In this document: positions 1 through 6,812 of the stretch, in pieces
How positions within the stretch are numbered: position 1 is the stretch's first letter
Layout: every line of letters begins with the position of its first letter
Source: Prolixibacteraceae bacterium UBA6029
GTDB lineage: Bacteria > Bacteroidota > Bacteroidia > Bacteroidales > Prolixibacteraceae
DNA length: 14,753 nt
Reading direction: 5' to 3'
NCBI GenBank assembly: GCA_002429385.1
Contig: DIZL01000034.1
Coordinates: 1 to 14,753, forward strand
The notes under the pieces: model-generated
The model's database searches: none
What the model saw: only the letters and a program-made list of their open reading frames with translations
Told to the model about the DNA's origin: nothing
Made by a program: the position numbers and the translations under genes

Positions 1-398
1 CCAACATTTGAACAATCGAATGTAGTTTTATCCAAAACCAGTGAAGCAATACCGCAAGCATCGCTTGAACCATTGTTGACATCGGCAGCAGTGATCGTTG
101 CTGCACCAGCAGCATCGAGTTGGATGGTGATGTTTTGAGCGATTGCAACAGGAGCAATATGGTTTTCAACAGTTACAGTCGAAGTTCCCGATGCAATATT
201 TCCGTGAATATCAGTAACTGTTAAAGTCACTGTATTGGCGCCAACATTAGAACAATTGAATGCAGTTTTATCCAAAATCATGGTAGCAATACCACAAGCA
301 TCACTTGACCCATTGTTGACATCAGCAGCAGTAATTGCTGCAGCACCTGTTGCATCCAATTGAATGGTGATATTCTTGGTAATTACAACAGGAGCTAT
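1..398 (-). repeat. Tandem 240-bp repeats inside the adhesin (one full unit, one cut by the window edge)
   Basis: One unit spans 159-398 and the next 1-158, continuing outside the window. Each encodes 80 residues of pattern IAPV-x4-NITIQLDA-x-GAA-x-ITAADVNNGSSDACGIA. At DNA level the two are clearly alike: bases 1-120 align with 241-360 without gaps and with scattered mismatches. A third, more diverged unit lies at 1020-1259 and is separated from these by an enlarged HYR module. Such repeats usually form the stalk of an adhesin and may change number by recombination. Confidence 0.9.
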
Positions 399-3300
399 AT
401 TATCCACAACAGTTATGGCTTGGATGCAAGTCGAGCTGTTGCCTGATGCATCCTTAGCGGTCCAGACAACATTCGTGGTTCCAACCGGATACCAGTCAGA
501 AGCATTACTTGTTCCGTTTTGGCTATTTGTTATCGTAACCGTTGTACAATTATCAGTTGCGGTTGGTGATGTAAGTTCTACCAAAGCCAGGCAACCATCA
601 TAGGTGGTATAATGAATGGTCATTTGGCCACCTTGCCAGAAGCCCACCCAACCGGGATAACCTGTAAAGTATAATTTAAAAGTATTGTTTCCTCCATAAT
701 TGTAAGCAGGTATTTGTCCTGAGAAATGGGTCGTGTGAGTTGTGGAAGAATGTAATAACTGTCCATTCCCAATCCAGGTGTCCGCAACATAAAGGTTTGC
801 ATAATCACCTGTACCACCCCATCCTTGATCTACAGCAGTAAAGGTCAGGTCGATTCCTGTTATTTTGGCACCAACAGGCAGCGGATCTGTAAAATTATAA
901 ACCCATGGTGACCAACCGTTAGTACTTCCACCTGAAGGAATGTTCATTACACGCGTTTCTTCACGGATTTGAGTATTATAAGCCGTTACGGGAGCAGGGC
1001 AAACAATACTTGGAGCAATATTGTCCTGAACAGTAACTACAGCAGTCGCAGAATTACTATTTCCACCTGCATCAGTCGCAGTCAGGATTACCGTATTGGC
1101 TCCTAAATTCGAACAACTGAATGATGTTTTATTCAGCACCAAAGAAGTAATACTACAATTATCGGATGAGCCATTGTTAACTTGTGCCGCAGTTATATTT
1201 ACGGTACCGTTTTGGTCTAACTGAACGGTAATGTTCTTGGCAACAGCTACAGGTGCCACGTTGTCAACCTGATTAACCGTGAAACTGGCTAGTGTGCTAC
1301 ATCCGTTTGCATTAGTTACTGTTACGGAATAAGTTCCTGTTGTCAGATTATTGACATCCTGAGTTATAGCTCCATTAGACCAACTAAAGGTAAATGGTAC
1401 TGGTCCAGATGATACAGTCAAATCAATAGCACCATCGTTTCCACCCGGACAGGTAACACTTTTAATTACAGCTGATAGTACTGGTTTTGGATTAACTGTA
1501 ATTGTAACAGTGGCTGTTGCGGTTAGAACAGGTGTACAAGTTTCCATACCTCCGTATTCAACCACATAACCGGTGATATTTCCACCAACAGAGTTAGGAT
1601 AATCATTCCAGGCGCCATTCGCGGTAAAATGTGCATAATGTTCTCCTCCCCGGTTTGGGTCGGTTGGACTATATTGTCCGATATTTGCACCACAATCGTT
1701 TGGTTCACCACTACTCCAGTTTGCATAGTTTCCATTGATTCCGGGAGCAGTTGAAGCCGAACAATTTCCATTTTTATATTGATCGGAAAATTGTCTTCCA
1801 AGTCCTCCGCTTTCCAGACCTTCAGGACCGGTAACCCATCTCCATACTCCTTCATTTGCCAGATCGCTGGCACCCATCCAGCCCTGTCCTTTGAGCTTGC
1901 TGGTAACAAACGACATTTCTTCTGCAGAAGTAACGGTTACAAGATATCCCTGCATTCCGTTAAAAGTTTTAGTACCAGCATCAGCTCTTGCTTGCTGCCA
2001 TGTGATTCCATTGCTTGGCACCCACTCATAGTAATGATTATTCCCTGAAAAAGGTATTACACCATCGTTTGCTTTAATCGTATAGGTAAAAGTAACCGGA
2101 CTTATTGATGGTGTTACTGAAGTATAAGTGAATGTATTATCCGGATTCTTTACCAAAGTTCCAACTGAAGGAGTTGTATTGTCACTTATTGTAAGTGCTG
2201 CTCCCTGAGGATGAGAATCATTGCCAAGAACATTAAATGTTACACTGCTTCCGGCACATGTTGAAGCTACATCATCCATAGCAACAGGAGTAATATCTGG
2301 CCTGAGAACTGTAAAGGAGCAGGATGCAGAATTATTAGAGGCATCTTTTGCCGTTAATATTACGTTGGCAGTTTCTCCTGGCGCAATACTGGTGCCTGCA
2401 ACCGGATTTTGTGTCACTGTTACACCTCCTGAACCACAATTGTCACTAACAATTGAACTTGTTGTGTAATCAGGAATAACTTCGAGACAACTGGCAATTG
2501 TTTGATTCGCAATACAGGTGATCACTGGTTTTTCATTGTCTATAACTGTAACGTTGAAAGTACACGAAGATACTCCACAACTATTAGTAGCAGTTGCAGT
2601 TACTATAGTGGTTCCTTTAGCAAATAAACTACCTGACGCTTGAGAATAGGTAATTGTTGGTGTCGGTATTCCCGTTGCACTGGCAGAAGGGAAAGTGACA
2701 TTTGCTCCACAAAGACCTAAAGTATTGTTTACAGTGATGTTTGAAGGACATGAAATTACCGGGGCTGTATTTACATTAATGGTTGCTAAAGCACAGCCAT
2801 TACTAAAAAGACCATTATTGAAATTCTTTGCAAAATAGCTTGTAGTAATACCTGGACTTACATTTATTGAATTTCCGGTTCCGATAGAGGTTCCTCCACA
2901 GCTTCCTGAATACCAATATACGGTACCTTGTGCTCCATTTGCAGTAAGTAGTGTTGAAGTTCCGATACAAATAGGATTTGCTGAAGGTGAAATTGAAGTT
3001 GGATCTGTTGGAATGTTAGCTGCAAAATTTGCGGTTACATTCTTATTCGCATTCATATTTAAAGCAGTGCTGGTATTAGTTCCTGTGGCATCACCAGTCC
3101 AGTTTACAAAAGTTCCTCCAGAGGCGTTTGTGGCCGTTAATATAACTGTTGATCCATCAGGAAAATTAGCTGAGTTAAATCCAGATGCTGTATTTATTCC
3201 TGAAGGTGAACTTACCACACTGCCTATATATCCTGGTGTTCCTGCATCTGCAACTGTTAGGGTTCTGGGTGTAACACCACCACTTATGGTAGCTTTAAAA

Positions 3301-3833
3301 TCTATGGTGTTTCCATAATCATAATTCCCGCATAACTGAGGTACAGCCGCGTAAACCATGATGACACGCAGGAAAACATTACCATTGTACGCATTGGTTG
3401 GTACAGTAATGTTTCCTGAAAAGGTATAAGTTCCAAACCATGAATTGTTCTGATCAAAAATCAATTCACCCGGATCCTGAAGGTCTTGATTGCCGTTAAA
3501 ATCAAACCAAATCTTAACATATTCATGCCACGTACTATTTGTGACAACTGTTACGCTTACAGGATAAGTATTTCCGGCAACTAAACTAGTGATACTACTA
3601 CCTGAATAATCGATGTATCCTGGTCCATTATATCCGGTATCCCCTTGTCGAACTTGCCCGTTTATGTTTATTGATGAAACGTATTCATACCCAAAAAGAG
3701 TTGGAGATGAAGGACACAAGGGCGATTGAGCAAATGTGTTTTGAGATACAGCTGAAAAATAAGCAACAATTAATAAAAGTTTAAAAAGTCTGTTTAAGCT
3801 TTTATGTTTTAGGAAATGTAGAATTTTTTTCAT
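1..3833 (-). CDS. Giant secreted multi-domain adhesin (GEVED-like, HYR, C-type lectin, SprB), 3' end outside window
   Basis: The frame starts at ATG 3833 and stays open for 1277 codons to the window edge. Residues 1-36 are a signal peptide (Lys-rich start, hydrophobic core, ending TFAQ). By reading, the modules are: GEVED-like (about 55-182, with WFDFNGNQDLQDPGE), InlB-type repeat (185-277, ending NVTANFAA), Ig-like (280-355), HYR (355-437), HYR-like (438-516), a cadherin/Big-like module (517-597), a C-type lectin-like domain (598-763; WMGASD, E710-P-N-D, W742-N-D), SprB repeat (780-857; VTCPGGNDGAIDL), an 80-residue repeat (859-938), an enlarged HYR (939-1145) and two more 80-residue repeats (1146-1225, 1226 on). 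This architecture is typical of Bacteroidota surface proteins, often exported by type IX secretion, but the C-terminal sorting signal would be off-window. The EPN and WND motifs suggest calcium-dependent sugar binding; the ligand is unknown. It starts 5 bp after the stop of a small secreted protein. Confidence 0.92.
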   Translation of the reverse strand, partial: MKKILHFLKHKSLNRLFKLLLIVAYFSAVSQNTFAQSPLCPSSPTLFGYEYVSSININGQVRQGDTGYNGPGYIDYSGSSITSLVAGNTYPVSVTVVTNSTWHEYVKIWFDFNGNQDLQDPGELIFDQNNSWFGTYTFSGNITVPTNAYNGNVFLRVIMVYAAVPQLCGNYDYGNTIDFKATISGGVTPRTLTVADAGTPGYIGSVVSSPSGINTASGFNSANFPDGSTVILTATNASGGTFVNWTGDATGTNTSTALNMNANKNVTANFAANIPTDPTSISPSANPICIGTSTLLTANGAQGTVYWYSGSCGGTSIGTGNSINVSPGITTSYFAKNFNNGLFSNGCALATINVNTAPVISCPSNITVNNTLGLCGANVTFPSASATGIPTPTITYSQASGSLFAKGTTIVTATATNSCGVSSCTFNVTVIDNEKPVITCIANQTIASCLEVIPDYTTSSIVSDNCGSGGVTVTQNPVAGTSIAPGETANVILTAKDASNNSASCSFTVLRPDITPVAMDDVASTCAGSSVTFNVLGNDSHPQGAALTISDNTTPSVGTLVKNPDNTFTYTSVTPSISPVTFTYTIKANDGVIPFSGNNHYYEWVPSNGITWQQARADAGTKTFNGMQGYLVTVTSAEEMSFVTSKLKGQGWMGASDLANEGVWRWVTGPEGLESGGLGRQFSDQYKNGNCSASTAPGINGNYANWSSGEPNDCGANIGQYSPTDPNRGGEHYAHFTANGAWNDYPNSVGGNITGYVVEYGGMETCTPVLTATATVTITVNPKPVLSAVIKSVTCPGGNDGAIDLTVSSGPVPFTFSWSNGAITQDVNNLTTGTYSVTVTNANGCSTLASFTVNQVDNVAPVAVAKNITVQLDQNGTVNITAAQVNNGSSDNCSITSLVLNKTSFSCSNLGANTVILTATDAGGNSNSATAVVTVQDNIAPSIVCPAPVTAYNTQIREETRVMNIPSGGSTNGWSPWVYNFTDPLPVGAKITGIDLTFTAVDQGWGGTGDYANLYVADTWIGNGQLLHSSTTHTTHFSGQIPAYNYGGNNTFKLYFTGYPGWVGFWQGGQMTIHYTTYDGCLALVELTSPTATDNCTTVTITNSQNGTSNASDWYPVGTTNVVWTAKDASGNSSTCIQAITVVDNIAPVVITKNITIQLDATGAAAITAADVNNGSSDACGIATMILDKTAFNCSNVGANTVTLTVTDIHGNIASGTSTVTVENHIAPVAIAQNITIQLDAAGAATITAADVNNGSSDACGIASLVLDKTTFDCSNV
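1020..1259 (-). repeat. Diverged copy of the 80-residue adhesin repeat
   Basis: The 80 codons begin VAPVAVAKNITVQLDQNG and end with VVTVQDN. They keep the pattern of the two units at 1-398 (NIT-x-QLD, ITAA-x-VNNGSSD-x-C, SCSN-x-GANTV) but differ more, with NCS for ACG and LNKTSF for LDKTTF. Its separation from the other two by the enlarged HYR module suggests an older duplication. Confidence 0.8.
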
Positions 3834-3838
3834 AATTA

Positions 3839-4282
3839 TTAGTTTATCGTTTGGTTAGTTACAATCCAATTACCTGCTGTTTTTTCTAAACTTACACTTC
3901 CATTGATCGATTTTGGAGATCCGGTGAGTCTGTTGTAGGAGATTTCAAAAACTACTGATGCCGTAGTTTCGGTAATTGAAAACGTGCTAAACGCAATAAA
4001 AGCATCCGGATTGTCTGCAAGAATTTCTGCTCTAGTTTGAAACAGAACTGATTGACCAAATTTGGAAACATTGAGATTTACTGGAAGTGAAACCGGAAAA
4101 TTCAATATTAGTAACTGTTTATAGCTATTATCCACATTTTGAGGATAATATTGTTGGATTTCAGTCAGATCAAGGCACTTTTGTAAGACCTGGGATTGAT
4201 CATTGCTTGTCTGAGCCATACCAATTTCTTGTATAAATACAAGAAAAAGGACAACTGTAATTAACTTAATTGATTTTTTCAT
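3839..4282 (-). CDS. Small secreted protein of unknown function upstream of the adhesin
   Basis: This encodes 147 residues from ATG 4282. Residues 1-23 (MKKSIKLITVVLFLVFIQEI...MAQ) form a signal peptide; the mature part is about 124 residues with one cysteine (in KCLDL). I do not recognise the family. The C-terminal half alternates hydrophobic residues in strand-like fashion (ASVVFEISYNRLTG...GSVSLEKTAGNWIVTNQTIN), ending in a Gly-Asn-Trp-hydrophobic pattern that resembles the last strands of some NTF2-like or lipocalin-like domains; this is only a resemblance. Its stop codon lies 5 bp before the adhesin ATG, so the two are almost certainly co-transcribed and possibly translationally coupled. 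A role in export or anchoring of the adhesin is a guess from position. No TAnnTTTG promoter element was found upstream. Confidence 0.8.
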   Translation of the reverse strand: MKKSIKLITVVLFLVFIQEIGMAQTSNDQSQVLQKCLDLTEIQQYYPQNVDNSYKQLLILNFPVSLPVNLNVSKFGQSVLFQTRAEILADNPDAFIAFSTFSITETTASVVFEISYNRLTGSPKSINGSVSLEKTAGNWIVTNQTIN

Positions 4283-4825
4283 TGATGTAAATGTTTACTT
4301 TATTAATGAATTGTATTGTATCTGTTCATATCGGAGATTCAGATTTGTTTCGTTGTCTGCACAAGAAACCTTTCCTAAATTTGATGTGATGCACTATACC
4401 CAAAATATTCAATGAATTCAAAGCAGTTGAATAATGATTATAGTTTCATCATGAGAGAATAAAAGAAGCTGAAGGCGAAAAAACTTAGAATTTAAACTGA
4501 TTAGTCAGTTTGTTCCGTCTAAATTTTATTTTTTTGTGAGAGTGGAGAATACTATGGGTGCTCAATGAACCCATCAGTTCTGTAGAGTAGATTTTTTTCA
4601 TACAAATGATTTTAGAATTAATGAATCTGAATATCTATCATTTTTTTGTTCAATAACTCAGTTGTAAATTTTCCATATGGGCATTCACCTGAAAATTTTC
4701 ATCCAGATAACATAGAAAATTCTAATCTAAATCTACTTTAATTGGAATTTTGGCAATGAAAAATGTTGTGAATAGCAAATCTCTGTATGTGAATAACAGA
4801 TGCGTATATCTTTAATTAATTCAAA
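4283..4825. other. 543-bp non-coding gap, AT-rich
   Basis: No convincing reading frame, tRNA or clear terminator is visible. The gap must hold the end of the response-regulator transcript and the promoter for the small protein and adhesin, yet I find no TAnnTTTG element on the minus strand. The only local structure is an inverted repeat at 4494-4511 (AAACTGA, TTAG, TCAGTTT), with 7-bp arms. It lies 212 bp before the small-protein ATG and could be an operator; it has no U-run to make it a good terminator. Confidence 0.5.
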
Positions 4826-5503
4826 TTAAAACAAAGACCGAATAATTGCCTGATATTTTCTTGAAATAGGGATGGTAGTTCCTTTTATGTCCAGCAGGTT
4901 CGAACCGATATTTTCGACATGATGCCTGTTTACGATGTAAGAACGGTGTGTCCGCAGAAATAAATTTTGATCCAGTTTCAGATGTATTTGTTCGAGACTG
5001 TCCCTGACAATATATACTTTTTTGGAGGTGTGAATGTCAATATAGATGTTATCCGATTTCAGGTATTGAATGGAGTAGTAGGGCAACTTAATCAGGTTGT
5101 ATCCATCTTTGATGGTTAGAATTTCCTGTTCATGATGATCCCTGAAATGATCTAATGCGATCTGAATGGCCAAATATACATTCATCGGCACAAATGGTTT
5201 TATGACATAACCAACCGGTTTGGTTGCCAGAGCCTTTTCAATGATATTTTTATTCGAATGAGCAGTAATATAAATATGTGGAAACGAGTAATTTTCAAGA
5301 ACATATCTTCCAACTTCAATCCCATCGGAAGCCTGAACCATGCTTATATCCTGCATCAGCAAATCAGGAATGTATTTATCGATCATCCGGATAATATCTT
5401 CTTTATTATGACCTATACCAACGACTTCATTCCCGAACGATTCGACCACGTCCTTAAGATATCCGGCAGTTAAAACATCGTCTTCACCTATTAGAATTCT
5501 CAT
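4826..5503 (-). CDS. LytTR-family response regulator
   Basis: The 225-residue protein is a cytoplasmic DNA-binding regulator. Residues 1-120 are a receiver domain: acidic pocket E7-D8-D9, predicted phospho-acceptor D52 (in LLMQDISM), T80 in ITAHS and K102 in VIKPF. Residues about 128-225 are a LytTR domain, with LKSDNIYIDIHT, VRDSLEQI, LRTHRSYIVN and a final ISRKYQ motif, all usual for this fold. The length is standard for LytTR regulators. ATG 5503 lies inside the 3' end of the kinase gene (20-bp overlap), so the two are co-transcribed and this regulator is the probable partner of that kinase. The targets are unknown. The adhesin block downstream in the same direction is a candidate by position only. 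Confidence 0.93.
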   Translation of the reverse strand: MRILIGEDDVLTAGYLKDVVESFGNEVVGIGHNKEDIIRMIDKYIPDLLMQDISMVQASDGIEVGRYVLENYSFPHIYITAHSNKNIIEKALATKPVGYVIKPFVPMNVYLAIQIALDHFRDHHEQEILTIKDGYNLIKLPYYSIQYLKSDNIYIDIHTSKKVYIVRDSLEQIHLKLDQNLFLRTHRSYIVNRHHVENIGSNLLDIKGTTIPISRKYQAIIRSLF

Positions 5504-6410
5504 GTGTATTTATTTTAAATTCAAGTTTAATGTTCGTTCCTTCTTTATTCTCAATATGAATTTGGGCTTCAAGCTGACGGGCAAATATTTGGAGTAGTCG
5601 CATTCCCATAGATCCGCTTTTTTCTTTCATAAATTCATCAGGGATTCCACATCCATTATCTTTTATTGAAAGAGAGAGCCATCCAAGTCGTTCAGCATAA
5701 TTCAGATCAATTTGGATGGCAGGGTTTTCGGTTCTCAGGAAAGCATGCTTCATGCAATTTGATATCGCCTCAGTAATAATCATCCCCAGAGGAATACAGG
5801 TAGATACTTCAAGTTGAATATCGATCAGATTAGCGCTGAACTTAATTTTAGAAGAATTTGGATCGTATATTTCGAGCGAGAACGATGTTAAAACTTCAAA
5901 AAAATTCCGTGAATAGATAAGCGATATACTTTCTGATGAATAGAGAATTTCATGAACCTTTGACATAGCCATTATCCTTCGGGATGTTTCCTGAAGTGCA
6001 CTCCTGGCCTCATCGGAAATTATGCTCATCAACTGCATTCCGATTAAGCTGGAGATGGTCTGCAAATTGTTCTTTACACGGTGATTAAGCTCCTGTATCA
6101 ACACATTCTTTTCCAGGTTCTGTGACTCAATTTTAATGTAGCTATTCCACAATTGTTGTTTATCTTCAGCCAGTTCAATTGTTTTATCTCTGACCATCAG
6201 ATTTAGGATTTCTCTACGTGATCTATCCCGCCATACCCATAACTGATAGGTGATAAAGCCAAAAACCGAAAAAATCAATATCAGAATTAAAGATGGCCAA
6301 AATGTATCAAAAAAACGGGAATTAATGTATAGCGGAATATCTATCATGCGACTTCCCCAAAAATTACTTTGATCTTCCATTGCCCAAACCTTTCTTATTG
6401 TGATTTGCAT
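5484..6410 (-). CDS. Membrane-anchored HisKA_2-type sensor histidine kinase with short N-terminus
   Basis: From ATG 6410 the product has 308 residues. One membrane segment (about 38-59, PSLILILIFSVFGFITYQLW) is followed by a charged, probably coiled linker (62-105), then a HisKA_2 dimerisation domain with H-box ELNHRVKNNLQ (predicted phospho-His 110). A HATPase domain follows: N-box EAISNCMKHA, G1 DNGCGIP, G2 GSMGMRLLQI. It would autophosphorylate and pass phosphate to the overlapping LytTR regulator. The start is uncertain: TTG 6422, ATG 6410 and ATG 6380 are all in frame below a stop at 6456-6458. No complete extracellular sensor domain is present. The stretch before the membrane segment (NFWGSRMIDIPLYINSRFF) resembles the end of the Y_Y_Y domain that precedes the membrane helix in large Bacteroidota sensors, so the gene may be 5'-truncated. 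Confidence 0.85.
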   Translation of the reverse strand: MQITIRKVWAMEDQSNFWGSRMIDIPLYINSRFFDTFWPSLILILIFSVFGFITYQLWVWRDRSRREILNLMVRDKTIELAEDKQQLWNSYIKIESQNLEKNVLIQELNHRVKNNLQTISSLIGMQLMSIISDEARSALQETSRRIMAMSKVHEILYSSESISLIYSRNFFEVLTSFSLEIYDPNSSKIKFSANLIDIQLEVSTCIPLGMIITEAISNCMKHAFLRTENPAIQIDLNYAERLGWLSLSIKDNGCGIPDEFMKEKSGSMGMRLLQIFARQLEAQIHIENKEGTNIKLEFKINTHENSNR

Positions 6411-6713
6411 CAGATAAACCAACGTACAGAATGCCCGGATTAATAGTTGAGTGATTTATAATAGAAATAAAAGAATTGAATATTTTTTCTGATATTTCAG
6501 GCAGGATTGCTAGCACCTGTTGTTTTAAAACTAACCGGTGAATGAACAAAAGCTGGTACAAAGTCTCAAATGGTATGCTCATCAGAAATAGTTTTAGTAA
6601 AGCTAATCAATTTAACATGAGATAAATGATAAAGTTTTCTATTTATATTTCTTTGAAAATAGAAATTGTCACTATCAGCGATATATAATATTGAATATGT
6701 GTGTTTTAGGTTT

Positions 6714-6721
6714 CAAAAATA
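6714..6721 (-). promoter_or_regulatory. Possible -7 element (TATTTTTG) for the kinase-regulator operon
   Basis: On the minus strand the sequence reads TATTTTTG, matching the Bacteroidota -7 consensus TAnnTTTG. CTGTTT lies about 16-21 bp upstream as a weak -33 element. It sits just past the mltD terminator, facing the kinase gene. The leader to ATG 6410 would be about 300 nt, which is long and lowers confidence. Confidence 0.3.
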
Positions 6722-6731
6722 GTTGTAAAAT

Positions 6732-6779
6732 AAAAACAGGGAATGAGATTGGCAGTTGCCTTTCTACTTCCCTGATTTT
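6732..6779 (-). terminator. Hairpin terminator after mltD
   Basis: On the minus strand AAAATCAGGGAA (6779-6768) pairs with TTCCCTGTTTTT (6743-6732) with one mismatch, enclosing a 24-nt loop that itself contains the palindrome GGCAACTGCC. The descending arm ends in a run of T. It starts 33 bp beyond the mltD stop. The flanking A/T runs would also let it work on the plus strand. Confidence 0.65.
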
Positions 6780-6812
6780 AAAATGTATGATCAAATTGGA
6801 AATGGATATACC

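Larger units (their letters stand above)
6411..6812. other. 402-bp gap between mltD and the kinase gene
   Basis: It contains the mltD terminator (6732-6779) and one minus-strand TAnnTTTG match (6714-6721). Between 6423 and 6700 I see only short frames. One 72-codon frame (6364-6582, minus) overlaps the kinase start but matches no family I know. The gap is long for a promoter region alone and may be the decayed 5' part of the kinase gene. Confidence 0.4.

Noticed and set aside
364..603. Plus-strand and other-frame reading frames within the adhesin (364-603, 620-817, 1523-1909, 1779-2048, 2221-2469, 3013-3318)
   Set aside because: They lie inside the continuous minus-strand adhesin frame, which has recognisable domains throughout.
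4494..4511. Rho-independent terminator at the small inverted repeat
   Set aside because: The stem is A/T-rich with only 7 bp, lacks a U-run on either strand and is over 300 bp beyond the response-regulator stop.
6364..6582. 72-codon minus-strand frame overlapping the kinase start
   Set aside because: No family likeness, no promoter or spacing support, and it overlaps the kinase in another frame. At most part of a decayed gene.
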